Positions 18,535 to 27,647 of a DNA stretch of 64,000 nt are shown one piece after another. The notes under the pieces are model-generated. The model did no database searches. It was given only the letters and a program-made list of their open reading frames with translations, and had not been told where the DNA came from. The DNA comes from Rhizobium sp. CCGE 510 (GTDB lineage: Bacteria > Pseudomonadota > Alphaproteobacteria > Rhizobiales > Rhizobiaceae), in the NCBI RefSeq assembly GCF_000292525.1, contig NZ_AEYF01000029.1, forward strand, positions 1-64,000. The letters run 5' to 3'. How positions within the stretch are numbered: position 1 is the first letter of the stretch; each line of letters starts with the position of its first letter. The position numbers and the translations under genes were made by a program.

Positions 18535-18563
18535 GGCCCTTCCCGCTAGAGACGGGAAGGGCC
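18535..18563 (-). promoter_or_regulatory. hairpin between oppA and oppB
   Basis: A perfect 11-bp stem, GGCCCTTCCCG and CGGGAAGGGCC, with a 7-base loop. On the transcribed strand no U-run follows it, so it is more likely a 3' stabilising or processing hairpin than a full terminator. It would allow more OppA than OppBCDF to be made. The arms CCCTTCCCG/CGGGAAGGG recur at 48727-48758. Confidence 0.65.
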
Positions 18564-18571
18564 GTTTTCCC

Positions 18572-20152
18572 TTACTCTTTCATCGACAGCCAGCGGGTGC
18601 GGTGGATGTCCTGAATATTGTCGACGAAGCCTTCAATCTTCGGCGAAACGACGTTTTTCGAAACGTAGTAGTAGATCGGCAGGGCGGCAGAATCATCAAG
18701 CGCCAGCTGCTCGGCCTTCTTGAAGATTTCGGCCCGCTTCTTCAGATCCGTCTCGGCGTTGCCGTCCTTGATCAACTTGTCGTACTCAGGATTGGACCAA
18801 CGGCCGTAGTTCATCTGGACGCCTGTAACCAGGAGGTTCAGGAAATTGTCCGGATCGTTGTAATCGGCGAGCCAGCCGGCACGGCCGATCTGTACTTCGC
18901 CGCGCTGCAACTGGTCATAGTGCACTTTGGTCTCGGCATTGACGAGTTCGACATTGACGCCGAGCGGCTTCCACATCGAGGCGATCGCCACGGCGATGCG
19001 TTTGTGGTTGTCGTTGGTGTTATATTTGAGCTCGGCAGTCAGCGGATGATCCGGACCGAAACCGGCTTCCTTCAGCAGCTTCTTGGCTTCTTCGACCTTG
19101 TCCTTATAGGGAAGATCCTTCCAGGAGACGTAGGCCGGTTCGCCGTAGTTTGCCGTGCCCGGCGGGACCCAGGAATAGGCCGGCAGTTCGCCGGTTCCGA
19201 GAATCTGCGGGCCGATGACTTCGCGGTTGATCGCCATGGAGAGCGCCTGGCGCACCCGCTTGTCGGCGAAGGGCGGTTTGGTCGAATTGATGACATAGTA
19301 GTAGAGGCCGGAAAAGGGCGCGACATGCGCCTGGCCAGGCAGGTTCTTCTTCATCCACTCGTACTGGTCGGTCGGGAAGTCGGTGAGGATATCGAATTCG
19401 CCGGCGCGGTAGCGTTTCAGCGCGGCTTCCTGGTCTTCGAGTACGAAGAACTTCGCGCCGTCGATCTTCAGATCCTTGGCGCCGTACCACTGATCGTTCT
19501 TGACCGTGGTGACATGCGAACCCGGAACCCATTCGACCGGCTTATAGGGACCGTTGGTGACGATGTTGCCGATCTTGACCCAATCCTGACCCTTCGCCTC
19601 GACGACGTGCTTGGGCAGCGGATAGGCGGTGTAATGCATCAGGGCATTGAGGAAATAGGGGGTCGGATTTTCGAGGGTGATTTCGAGTGTCTTGTCGTCG
19701 ATCGCCTTGACGCCGAGTTGGTTGAGATCGGTGATCTCACCCTTGTTGATCTTTTCGGCATTTTTGATGGTGAACTGCAGATAGGCATAGTCGGCGGCGT
19801 TCTTCGGGTCGACGAGGCGCTGGAAGGCGAAGACGAAGTCTCCCGCCGTTACCGGCTGGCCATCGGACCACTTGATGCCGTCGCGAAGCTTGAAGGTGTA
19901 AACCTTGCCATCAGGCGAAATCGTCCAGCTTTCTGCCTGGCCGGGGACCGGATTGTCCTTGGCGTCCTCGGTGACGAGGCCTTCGAAGATGTCGCCGGCG
20001 ATACGGTTTTCCCAGTCGCCGGAAAGCTTCTGCGGATCGAGCGACTGCGGGTCGCCACCATTGTGAATATTCAGCGTGGCCGCATGCGCCGAAAACGCCA
20101 GCAAAGTGCCAAGCATTGCGGAGGCGAGAAATTTTTTCGTGAACTGGTTCAT
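18572..20152 (-). CDS. oppA: oligopeptide-binding protein OppA
   Basis: A 526-residue periplasmic binding protein (SBP family 5) with a signal peptide ending SAHA-AT (about residue 25). The family blocks LNIHNGGDPQSLDPQKLSGD, PDGKVYTFKLRDGIKWSDG and FADKRVRQALSMAINREVIG are clear. It captures peptides and delivers them to OppBC; some members also bind murein peptides. The first gene of the operon, with 284 bp of upstream DNA. The ATG follows a GGTGGACCCACC-like region, with AAAGGTGG upstream. Confidence 0.95.
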   Translation of the reverse strand: MNQFTKKFLASAMLGTLLAFSAHAATLNIHNGGDPQSLDPQKLSGDWENRIAGDIFEGLVTEDAKDNPVPGQAESWTISPDGKVYTFKLRDGIKWSDGQPVTAGDFVFAFQRLVDPKNAADYAYLQFTIKNAEKINKGEITDLNQLGVKAIDDKTLEITLENPTPYFLNALMHYTAYPLPKHVVEAKGQDWVKIGNIVTNGPYKPVEWVPGSHVTTVKNDQWYGAKDLKIDGAKFFVLEDQEAALKRYRAGEFDILTDFPTDQYEWMKKNLPGQAHVAPFSGLYYYVINSTKPPFADKRVRQALSMAINREVIGPQILGTGELPAYSWVPPGTANYGEPAYVSWKDLPYKDKVEEAKKLLKEAGFGPDHPLTAELKYNTNDNHKRIAVAIASMWKPLGVNVELVNAETKVHYDQLQRGEVQIGRAGWLADYNDPDNFLNLLVTGVQMNYGRWSNPEYDKLIKDGNAETDLKKRAEIFKKAEQLALDDSAALPIYYYVSKNVVSPKIEGFVDNIQDIHRTRWLSMKE

Positions 20153-20436
20153 GGTGGGTCCACCTTTCTAGGCTTTGCGCCTTTATTAGATATCTGTTCC
20201 CGACATTTGACCTCTTACGTGCAGGTCAGCGCGCACCTTATCGCAAAGGAATCGCGTTGCAACCCCAAATGCGGAGCTGGGAACGGGTTGTGGGCAAGCC
20301 TGTATACGTCTCCTCCTTGTCGGATCGCGACGATCTGTCGCTACCGCGTAACCGCCGCCATTAAGGCCCCACCCCGGTTGTCTTTTGCCCCGTCCGCTTT
20401 AGTGTGACGAGCGCAAACGAGCAGGAGATGTAGCTG

Positions 20437-22083
20437 ATGGCATTGCAGGCAGGCGGGAATGCGGACTGGTGGCGCGGCGCGGTGATCTATCAGGTATACC
20501 CGCGCTCGTTTCAAGACACCAACAGCGATGGGCTCGGCGACCTCAAGGGGATCACCCGCCGGCTGCCGCATATCGCCAGCCTTGGGGTCGATGCGATCTG
20601 GCTCTCGCCCTTCTTCAAGTCGCCGATGGCCGACATGGGCTATGACGTTTCCGATTATTGCGATGTCGACCCGATCTTTGGGACGCTCGCCGATTTCGAC
20701 GAGATGATGGCCGAGGCGCACAGGCTCGGCATCAAGGTCGTCATCGATCAGGTGATCTCGCACACATCAGACCGGCATCCGTGGTTCGTCGAGAGCCGGA
20801 CCAGCCGGACCAATCCGAAGGCGGACTGGTATGTCTGGGCCGACCCGAAGCCGGATGGCACGGCGCCGAACAATTGGCTGTCGATCTTCGGCGGGCCGGG
20901 CTGGGAGTGGGACGGCGTGCGCCGGCAATATTACCAGCACAATTTCCTGACCTCGCAGCCGGACCTGAATTTCCACAGCAAGGAAGTGCAGGATGCGGTG
21001 CTGGAGACGGTGAAGTTCTGGCTTGACCGTGGCGTCGACGGTTTTCGGCTGGATACGGTCAACTATTATTTCTGCGACCAGCAGCTCAGAAGCAATCCGC
21101 CGCACGAGCCTGATGAGGATGACGCCGGTCTCGATGCGCCCGACAGCAATCCCTACGGCATGCAGAACCACCTCTACGACAAGACGCAGCCGGAAAACGT
21201 CGATTTTCTCAAACGCTTCCGGGTGCTGCTCGATCAGTACGAGGATCGCACGACCGTTGGCGAGGTGGGCGACGGTGCGCGTTCGCTGAAGACGGTGGCC
21301 GCCTATACGAGCGGCGGCGATAAGCTGCATATGTGCTACACGTTCGATCTCTTGGGACCGGATTTTACCGCCGAGCATATTCGCGGCTGCGTCGAGGCTT
21401 TTCAGAAGTCGGTGACCGACGGCTGGGTCTGCTGGGCTTTCTCAAACCACGACGTCATGCGTCATGTCAGCCGTTTTGCGCTGACGGCCGATGAGCGCCC
21501 TGCCATCGCTAAGCTGGCGATCTCGGTGCTTGCGGCGCTGCGCGGCTCGATCTGCCTCTATCAGGGCGAGGAACTCGGTCTGCCGGAGGCGGAGCTCGCC
21601 TTCGAGGATCTGCGCGACCCCTATGGCATCCGCTTCTGGCCGGCCTTCAAGGGACGCGACGGATGCCGCACACCGATGCCCTGGGAGGCCGGCAAGGCGC
21701 ATGCGGGCTTCACGTCTGCAGAAAAGAGCTGGTTGCCGGTGCCCTACGAACAGGCGGCACTTTCCGTAGATACGCAGGAGGGAAGCAACAGCTCGGTGCT
21801 GCACCACTACCGCAGGACACTCGCCTTCCGGAAGAGCCACCCGGCGCTGACCGACGGCGAAATGACCTTTATCGGCACCAATCAAGACCTGCTGGCGTTT
21901 ACCCGCGAGAAGGAGGGGGAAAAGCTACTTTTCGTTTTCAACCTGACGCGCGAACCGGCGGAATTCCGCCTGCCTGAAGGCGTGGTGCTCGGGGAACGGC
22001 TTGAACTGCCGGGCTTTGAAGCGGTGGCAGGTTCGGGGCTGGTGAAGCTTGCGGCGCTGGACGGGTTCTGTGCGCGAGTGTGA
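20437..22083 (+). CDS. alpha-glucosidase, GH13 family
   Basis: A 548-residue cytoplasmic enzyme with no signal peptide. The GH13 regions are in order: AVIYQVYPRSFQDTNSDGLG at the start, DQVISHTSD, DGFRLDTVNYYF (nucleophile Asp), TVGEVGDG (acid Glu) and AFSNHDVMRH (third Asp). The YPRSFxDxxxDGxGDLKGI opening and the length are those of oligo-1,6-glucosidase/alpha-glucosidases such as rhizobial AglA, which split disaccharides such as sucrose, trehalulose or maltose. No sugar ABC transporter is adjacent, unlike the agl operon of Sinorhizobium. The start follows CAGGAGATGTAGCTG. Confidence 0.9.
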   Translation: MALQAGGNADWWRGAVIYQVYPRSFQDTNSDGLGDLKGITRRLPHIASLGVDAIWLSPFFKSPMADMGYDVSDYCDVDPIFGTLADFDEMMAEAHRLGIKVVIDQVISHTSDRHPWFVESRTSRTNPKADWYVWADPKPDGTAPNNWLSIFGGPGWEWDGVRRQYYQHNFLTSQPDLNFHSKEVQDAVLETVKFWLDRGVDGFRLDTVNYYFCDQQLRSNPPHEPDEDDAGLDAPDSNPYGMQNHLYDKTQPENVDFLKRFRVLLDQYEDRTTVGEVGDGARSLKTVAAYTSGGDKLHMCYTFDLLGPDFTAEHIRGCVEAFQKSVTDGWVCWAFSNHDVMRHVSRFALTADERPAIAKLAISVLAALRGSICLYQGEELGLPEAELAFEDLRDPYGIRFWPAFKGRDGCRTPMPWEAGKAHAGFTSAEKSWLPVPYEQAALSVDTQEGSNSSVLHHYRRTLAFRKSHPALTDGEMTFIGTNQDLLAFTREKEGEKLLFVFNLTREPAEFRLPEGVVLGERLELPGFEAVAGSGLVKLAALDGFCARV

Positions 22084-22101
22084 CGTCCAATTCCAATTGA
22101 A

Positions 22102-22117
22102 ACATCCCATGGGATGT
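22102..22117. promoter_or_regulatory. perfect palindrome, predicted operator of the TA pair
   Basis: ACATCCCATGGGATGT is a perfect 16-bp palindrome ending 15 bases before the likely start of the PIN toxin. Toxin-antitoxin operons are commonly repressed through such a site. It also contains the first of two possible ATG starts (22114), which argues for the later ATG at 22132. Confidence 0.65.
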
Positions 22118-22131
22118 ATCATGTTAGTTCT

Positions 22132-22557
22132 ATGAAGAGGGTCGTGCTTGATACCAACATATTGACCGCCGCTCTTCGCAGCAGAACCGGTGCATCTTTC
22201 GCAATATTGCAGCTGACAGCGAAGAGGGCGATCAGGCCGCTGGTCACGACGGCGCTTTTTCTGGAGTACGAAGCGGTGCTGAAGCGTCCGGAGCACGTCG
22301 CAGTTCATCGGTTTACGCCGCCGGAGATCGATGACCTGATGGCGGAAATGGCTGCGTTGGCCGAGGCGGTGGATGTGCATTTCCGCTGGCGGCCCCAACT
22401 GTCGTATCCGCAGGACGAACTGGTACTCGAGGCGGCGGTCAATGGACGTGCGGATGCGCTTGTGACGTACAATATCCGGGATTTCGAAGCGGTGAAGGAC
22501 CGGTTCGGGCTCCGGGTGATTCGTCCCTCGGAGTTGCTGGAGGAAATCAGGAAATGA
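22132..22557 (+). CDS. PIN-domain toxin
   Basis: A 141-residue PIN-domain protein (putative toxin PIN family, COG1569-like). The acidic metal residues are seen in VVLDTNIL (Asp near residue 6), LFLEYEAVL (Glu), YPQDELVLEAA and TYNIRDFEAV. PIN toxins are metal-dependent ribonucleases. The ATG at 22132 is chosen because the ATG at 22114 lies in the operator palindrome. The gene precedes its partner and overlaps it by four bases (ATGA), a toxin-first order that is less common but known. Confidence 0.85.
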   Translation: MKRVVLDTNILTAALRSRTGASFAILQLTAKRAIRPLVTTALFLEYEAVLKRPEHVAVHRFTPPEIDDLMAEMAALAEAVDVHFRWRPQLSYPQDELVLEAAVNGRADALVTYNIRDFEAVKDRFGLRVIRPSELLEEIRK

Positions 22558-22814
22558 GCACGAACACCTATCCGCTCAAACTTCCAAGCTCAATCAGGGC
22601 GGCTGCTGCCCGCCTTGCGAGGGAAGACGGCGTGTCTCTCAATCAGTGGATCGCATCGGCGGTCGCGCAAAAGGTCGGTGCCGTCGAAACTGCCGAGGAA
22701 TTTCTCAAGAGACGGGCAGGCGGCGCGACTGGTGATGGTCTTTTGAAGCTGCTCGACAACGTGCTGGAAGCAGAACCCGCCGAGAATGATGAATTACCGG
22801 AAGGCTGGCGATAG
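22554..22814 (+). CDS. antitoxin partner of PIN toxin
   Basis: An 86-residue protein whose LPSSIRAAAARLAREDGVSLNQWIASAVAQKV stretch (given here in parts: LPSSIRAAAARLAREDG, VSLNQWIASAVAQKV) fits the ribbon-helix-helix/HicB-type DNA-binding fold. The acidic C-terminus (EAEPAENDELPEGW) would bind and neutralise the toxin. It would repress the operon through the 22102-22117 palindrome. Translationally coupled to the toxin. Confidence 0.8.
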   Translation: MSTNTYPLKLPSSIRAAAARLAREDGVSLNQWIASAVAQKVGAVETAEEFLKRRAGGATGDGLLKLLDNVLEAEPAENDELPEGWR

Positions 22815-22850
22815 GCACAGTCTGTCTTCCTCCGTTGCTCGGCAGGCAGA

Positions 22851-24548
22851 TCACCCGATCAGCGCGAACTTGTTTACGTCGACCATTCCCTTGTCCGAGA
22901 TCTTCAGGTGCGGGATGACCGGCAGTGGCAGGAAAGCGAGTTGGAGGAAGGGTTCCTCCAGCGTGGCGCCGAGCGCGAAGGCGGCTTTGCGCAGATGGTG
23001 CAGCGTATCGCGGACCGTCTCATAGGGCTCGAGGCTCATCAGGCCGGCGATGGGCAGGGCGATTTCGCCGGTGACCTTGCCGTCTTCGACGACGACGAAG
23101 CCGCCCTTGATCTCGCCAAGGCGGTTTGCGGCGCGCGCCATGTCGTCCTCGTCGACGCCGACGACGCAAATATTGTGGCTGTCATGGCCGACGGTGGAGG
23201 CGATCGCGCCCTTCTTCAGACCGAAACCCTGGACGAAGCCGTTGGCGTGGTTGCCGTTCTTGCCGTGGCGCTCGATGACGGCGACCTTGATGATGTCGTT
23301 GGCAAGATCGACCGATGTTTCGTTGCCCCTGACAGGCAAGCGGTAGCGGCGATGCTCGGTGATGATCTTGCCCGGCATGACGCCGATAACCGGCGTTTCG
23401 CCTTCGGTGACCGGCACGCCGAAATGGGCGGCGTTGACCGGCCGGGCCTTGACGCTGTCGAGGCCGATTGGCGCAACCGGCCTGCGTGAGGAAAAGAGCG
23501 CATCGGTGACGCGGCGGCCGGCGGAGAAGACCATGTCGGCACGGCAATCTTCCAGGCTGTCGAGTACCACCAGATCGGCGCGCCAGCCCGGCGCCACCAG
23601 GCCGCGGTCCCTGAGGCCGAAGGCGCGGGCGGCTGAGATCGAGGCGGCGCGGTAGATCGCCAGGGGCTCGACGCCGCTTGCGATGGCCGTGCGGATCATG
23701 TGATCGAGATGACCCTGTTCGGCGATGTCGAGCGGATTGCGGTCGTCGGTGCAGAGCGCCAGGTAAGGCGAAAGCCGCTCGGTGATAATGGGCATCAGCG
23801 CGGCAAGATCCTTGGACACCGAGCCCTCGCGGACCAGGATATGCATGCCTTTGCGGATCTTTTCCAGCGCCTCGGTGGCGGTCGTGCATTCGTGCTCTGT
23901 GCGGATACCGGCTGCGAGGTAGCCGTTGAGGTCGTTGCCGGTCAGCAGCGGCGCATGACCGTCGATGTGGCCGCCCTGGAAGGCGTCGAGCTTGGCCAAG
24001 CAGACGGGATCCTTGTGGATCACGCCGGGGAAATTCATGAATTCGGCAAGGCCGATGACCTTCGGATGGTGGCGGTAGGGCAGGAGGCGTTCGATCGGCA
24101 GGTCGGCGCCGGAGGTTTCGAGATGGGTTGCCGGAACGCAGGAGGAGAGCTGGACGCGGATGTCCATGATCGTCTCGAGTGCGGATTGGAGAAAGAACTC
24201 GATGCCGGCGGCGCCGAGCACATTGGCGATTTCGTGCGGATCGCAGATCGCGGTGGTGACGCCGTAGGGCAGGACGCAGCGGTCGAATTCATGCGGTGTG
24301 ACGAGCGAGGATTCGATATGCAGATGCGTGTCGATAAAGCCGGGAACGACTGTTTTTCCCGATATGTCGATCTCGGTTTCGCCCTGATAATTGCCCGAAG
24401 TGCCGACGATGCGATCGGCGCCGATGGCGATGTCCGACTGGACGAGTTCACCGGTGACGAGGTCGAAGAAGCGGCCACCCTTCAGCACGATATCGGCAGG
24501 CACCCGGCCGACGCCCTGGTCGATGAGACGTTCGAGTTTGGTGGTCAT
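22851..24548 (-). CDS. ade: adenine deaminase
   Basis: A 565-residue amidohydrolase that converts adenine to hypoxanthine and ammonia. It has the family start [20 protein letters not shown], the metal motif [12 protein letters not shown] (about residue 70-81), the [11 protein letters not shown] block and the long C-terminal adenine-deaminase domain ([17 protein letters not shown]). The length is standard. A single gene; the TA pair ends 37 bp from its stop. The ATG has only a modest ribosome site (AGAGGTAGATC). Confidence 0.95.
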   Translation of the reverse strand: MTTKLERLIDQGVGRVPADIVLKGGRFFDLVTGELVQSDIAIGADRIVGTSGNYQGETEIDISGKTVVPGFIDTHLHIESSLVTPHEFDRCVLPYGVTTAICDPHEIANVLGAAGIEFFLQSALETIMDIRVQLSSCVPATHLETSGADLPIERLLPYRHHPKVIGLAEFMNFPGVIHKDPVCLAKLDAFQGGHIDGHAPLLTGNDLNGYLAAGIRTEHECTTATEALEKIRKGMHILVREGSVSKDLAALMPIITERLSPYLALCTDDRNPLDIAEQGHLDHMIRTAIASGVEPLAIYRAASISAARAFGLRDRGLVAPGWRADLVVLDSLEDCRADMVFSAGRRVTDALFSSRRPVAPIGLDSVKARPVNAAHFGVPVTEGETPVIGVMPGKIITEHRRYRLPVRGNETSVDLANDIIKVAVIERHGKNGNHANGFVQGFGLKKGAIASTVGHDSHNICVVGVDEDDMARAANRLGEIKGGFVVVEDGKVTGEIALPIAGLMSLEPYETVRDTLHHLRKAAFALGATLEEPFLQLAFLPLPVIPHLKISDKGMVDVNKFALIG

Positions 24549-24694
24549 GATCTACCTCTTCGACTGATTTCTACCTCTGACGCCGGGTGAATGATGGAAA
24601 ACATCGAGTGGTATTTTCAGCTGCTTTTATCCTGGTGTCAGCGGTGCTAGTGACGCGAGAATACAGATCTCAATTCCCAACTCAAGGTCATGAT

Positions 24695-25000
24695 ATGAAA
24701 GCAATTATTTCGACGGTCTGCGCGGCGGTTTTTCTGTTGAGCGGCTGTGCGACTACAACGACAACTCAGAATTGGGCCAAATTCACAATCGATAAGCACG
24801 GAAGAGTTAGTGACGTCACCTTCGAAAAGCCTTCTGGAAGCGACATTATGGATGCAAGCCTCAAGCGCAATGTCGTTTCTCGTTTCTATGAGATAGTTCC
24901 AAGGCCTCTACCCAACAGGACCTATCTTCAGCCGCTGGTTCTCGTTACACCCACGACGCTGGAAGACTATATGGATCAAGATGCGAAAAAGCCGGACTGA
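24695..25000 (+). CDS. small lipoprotein with TonB/TolA C-terminal-like region
   Basis: A 101-residue protein whose N-terminus MKAIISTVCAAVFLLSGC is a lipoprotein signal with lipobox LSGC (Cys18). The mature part (FTIDKHGRVSDVTFEKPSGS followed by MDASLKRNVVSRFYEIVPRP) resembles the TonB/TolA C-terminal fold. The ATG at 24695 is preferred because it gives the lipoprotein signal; the ORF is open further upstream. Its codon use is more AT-rich than its neighbours. Function unknown. It is convergent with the binding-protein gene. Confidence 0.75.
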   Translation: MKAIISTVCAAVFLLSGCATTTTTQNWAKFTIDKHGRVSDVTFEKPSGSDIMDASLKRNVVSRFYEIVPRPLPNRTYLQPLVLVTPTTLEDYMDQDAKKPD

Positions 25001-25023
25001 TCTGCAGTCTAGGCCTGCAAAAC

Positions 25024-25043
25024 CGGGCGCCGCGAGGCGCCCG
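25024..25043. terminator. terminator between convergent genes
   Basis: An 8-bp stem, CGGGCGCC and GGCGCCCG, with loop GCGA. On the minus strand it is followed by GTTTTGC, so it mainly serves the binding-protein gene ending at 25069; it could also stop the plus-strand lipoprotein gene. Confidence 0.7.
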
Positions 25044-25068
25044 ATCCTGCTTCCGTCAATACTGCCTG

Positions 25069-26172
25069 TCACTCAGCGGCGACGATCTTGCCGCCTTCCC
25101 ATTTGTAGAGCGAAAAGCTCTGCGAAGTCAGGTCGCCGGTCTCGCCATAGGTGACCTTGCCAATCGCGGTCGGGATTTCCTTGCCGTCTTTCAGCGCGGC
25201 CGCGACGGCTGTACCATCCTCGGCGCTGCCTGCCTTCTCGATGCCGGCCTTCAGCACTTCGACGGCGGCATAGGCGTTGAGTGTGAAGGCTTCGGCCGGG
25301 ATGTTCTTGGCAGCGAGCGCTTCGGCAGCGGCCTTGGAATCCGGGCTCTTCGTGGCGTCCGAGGCGTTGGTGAAGACGGTTCCGGCGGCGGCATCCGTGC
25401 CGATTGCCCAGAATTCGGTGTTGGAGAGGCCGTCGCCACCGATGATCGTGGCGTTGGCGGCGAGGTCATGCAGCTGGCGGGCGAGCAGGCCGCCTTCCGG
25501 ATGATAGCCGCCAAAATAGACGACGTCGACTTTCTCCGACTTGATGCGGGTGGTCAGCGCGCTGAAATCTTTGTCGCCGGGGGTGATCGCGTCATTGACG
25601 ACTTCGGTGATGCCGCCGGCGTTCAGCGTCGCCTTGAAGGCGTCGGCGAGGCCTTTGCCATAGGCGCCCTTGTCGTTGACGATGGCGACGCGCTTGTCCT
25701 TGAAATTCTTCAGCACGTAGTTGGCGGCAACTTCGGCCTGCTGGTCGTCGCGGCCGCAGGTGCGCAGCACGTTGGTGAGACCGCGCTTGGTCAGGTCGGG
25801 GGCCGTCGCGGTCGGGGTGACCATCAGCACGCCGTTTTCAGCAAGCACGTCCGAAACCGGAATGGCGACACCCGAGGTGACCGGGCCGACGACGAAGCGA
25901 ATGCCGTCGGCGACGACCTTGTTGGCGGCGGAAACGCCCTGCTTCGGTTCGCCGGCATCGTCGGCCAGTTCAAGGACCACCTTCTCGCCGAGAATGCCGC
26001 CCTTCTTGTTGATCTCGTCGACGGCGGTCTGAGCGCCGTTCTTCACCTGGTCGCCATAGGCAGCGACGGGGCCGGTCAGCGGCGCAATCAGGCCGATGGT
26101 GATATCGGCGTGGGCTAGCGGCGCAAAGGCGAGCGACGCAACCAGGGTCGCCGTCAAGGTCTTGAGGGTCAT
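25069..26172 (-). CDS. branched-chain amino-acid-type periplasmic binding protein
   Basis: A 367-residue Leu/Ile/Val-binding-protein family member with a signal peptide ending PLAHA-DI (about residue 22). Typical blocks: [63 protein letters not shown] and [14 protein letters not shown] [16 protein letters not shown]. Such proteins (BraC/LivJ) feed LivHMGF-type permeases. No permease or ATPase gene is adjacent, so it is an orphan whose partner lies elsewhere. The start follows AAGGAGACAGACT. Confidence 0.93.
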   Translation of the reverse strand: MTLKTLTATLVASLAFAPLAHADITIGLIAPLTGPVAAYGDQVKNGAQTAVDEINKKGGILGEKVVLELADDAGEPKQGVSAANKVVADGIRFVVGPVTSGVAIPVSDVLAENGVLMVTPTATAPDLTKRGLTNVLRTCGRDDQQAEVAANYVLKNFKDKRVAIVNDKGAYGKGLADAFKATLNAGGITEVVNDAITPGDKDFSALTTRIKSEKVDVVYFGGYHPEGGLLARQLHDLAANATIIGGDGLSNTEFWAIGTDAAAGTVFTNASDATKSPDSKAAAEALAAKNIPAEAFTLNAYAAVEVLKAGIEKAGSAEDGTAVAAALKDGKEIPTAIGKVTYGETGDLTSQSFSLYKWEGGKIVAAE

Positions 26173-26652
26173 AGTCTGTCTCCTTGGATGGGGTCATTGA
26201 CCCGCGATGAGGTGCCGCGCCGGTTTTCCGGATCGTTCAACAGCGCCAGGCTGTGCCAAGGACGATCGATTTTGGCGCGATCAATACGCCCTCCGGCCAT
26301 ATTTGGCTCGGATGGGTGCAACGGCAAGATTTCTAGGAATTTTGGTGAGATTCCGCAAGATCATAACAAAATGAAACGAAAATCGAGGCGGTCCGGCACG
26401 GTTTCGTCGAAAATCGTTCGATCCGGCGCCGTTTTCCGCTTTTCGGAGGAGACTCGGGGAGCCCGTATCAGCGATGAGCGGATGAAGGCTCTCGAATTTC
26501 GCGGATGTTCTCTCATATCTGGAACTTCAATTTTGTTTGAGATTAACATTTGATTCTACCAATCGGAGTAGAACCATTGTTCGTGCATATATTGTTGCGA
26601 TGCAAAAACGGTCGACGACAAATAGAGAGATATTTCAGGAACAGAGATCTGC
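26173..26652. other. 480-bp divergent intergenic region
   Basis: It separates the binding-protein gene from the HD-GYP gene and is less GC-rich toward its right end. Two short similar stretches, GGTCCGGCACGGTTT and GATCCGGCGCCGTTT, lie about 36 bp apart near 26390-26440. No ORF here has family resemblance, and no RNA gene was recognised. Confidence 0.4.
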
Positions 26653-27567
26653 ATGCTCAAGCGTATCGAAGCCAGACAGGTGCGCACCGGAATGTTTGTC
26701 GAGGCGATCGAGGGTGTATGGCAAGATCCTCTTCTGTCCAAGAGAAGATTTCTCCTGCGCCGTGAAATGGATGCCGTGACTCTTCGCAAGAGTGGCATTC
26801 CAGGCGTGGTCATCAATACCAGCAGGGGCCTCGATATTGATGGCCTGCCAGGCGGCAATCTCGAGATCGACACCAAGGCCGCACACGAGACGATTCAGAA
26901 ATCCGTGCAGGTGCTGGAGAACGTTTTCGGTCGGTTGCAGCATGGCGATGGGATCAGCGTCGATCAGGTGGCGCCGGTGATTTCCTCGGTCTCCAAGTCG
27001 ATCGATCAGAACCCGACCGTCTTCCTAAGCGTTACGCGCCTGAAATCCAGGGACGAGGTGACGTTCCTGCATTCCATTTCTGTGAGTGCGCTGATGATCC
27101 TTTTCAGCCGCCATCTCGGACTTGACGAGACAACCGTGCAGATGCTCGGCACAGCAGGATTACTGCACGACGTCGGCAAGCTCGAAATTCCGCTGGAGGT
27201 GCTCAACAAGGAAGGACGTCTGGATGAAGACGAGATCAAGATGATCCGCGACCATCCGGAAAAGGGACACGCAATCCTGTCGCGCCAGGAAGGCATGTCG
27301 GAGATCGTTCTCGACGTCTGCCTCAACCATCATGAGCGGATCGACGGCAAGGGTTATCCCCGCAAGCTTTCTGAGACGCAGGTCAGCTTTCATGCACGTC
27401 TTGCGGCGATTTGCGACGTGTATGACGCCGTCACCTCGGTGCGGCCCTACAGGGCGCCATGGAGCGCCAGCCAGGCACTGAAATGGATGCTTGGCAATGA
27501 AGGGCATTTCGATCGCCGGCTGCTGAAGAAATTCGCCCTCTGTCTGTCCGTCGCCGCCGTGACCTGA
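26653..27567 (+). CDS. HD-GYP domain protein, C-terminus shortened
   Basis: A 304-residue protein with an N-terminal DUF3391-like part (about 1-110) and an HD-GYP phosphodiesterase domain. The metal HD is at 172-173 (LLHDVGKLEIP), the second-site His pair is NHHERIDGKGYP (225-236) and GYP itself is at 234-236. HD-GYP enzymes break cyclic-di-GMP. The usual tail after the FALCLG..YP motif is absent: the protein ends FALCLSVAAVT and the next gene's terminator follows within 30 bp. The catalytic motifs are intact, so activity is possible, but the C-terminus looks truncated. The ATG follows CAGGAACAG. Confidence 0.88.
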   Translation: MLKRIEARQVRTGMFVEAIEGVWQDPLLSKRRFLLRREMDAVTLRKSGIPGVVINTSRGLDIDGLPGGNLEIDTKAAHETIQKSVQVLENVFGRLQHGDGISVDQVAPVISSVSKSIDQNPTVFLSVTRLKSRDEVTFLHSISVSALMILFSRHLGLDETTVQMLGTAGLLHDVGKLEIPLEVLNKEGRLDEDEIKMIRDHPEKGHAILSRQEGMSEIVLDVCLNHHERIDGKGYPRKLSETQVSFHARLAAICDVYDAVTSVRPYRAPWSASQALKWMLGNEGHFDRRLLKKFALCLSVAAVT

Positions 27568-27586
27568 GGTCGATCCATCGCGGCAA

Positions 27587-27621
27587 CAAAAGGCCTGCGT
27601 GGGTTTGAGTCCCCGCAGGCC
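27587..27621 (-). terminator. terminator of the transaminase gene
   Basis: An 8-bp stem, GGCCTGCG and CGCAGGCC, around a 14-base loop. On the minus strand it is followed by TTTTGTT. It lies 27 bp after the transaminase stop and 25 bp after the convergent HD-GYP stop. Confidence 0.8.
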
Positions 27622-27647
27622 ATGATGCCGAAAGCTTGAGAGTTTTC

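Noticed and set aside
18602..20407. 601-codon open frame antisense to oppA
   Set aside because: oppA on the other strand has signal peptide and SBP family 5 motifs; the antisense frame is low-complexity Asp/Val/Arg-rich and typical of high-GC shadows.
22114..22131. Earlier ATG of the PIN toxin
   Set aside because: It lies inside the perfect operator palindrome and adds six residues before the conserved VVLDTN start.
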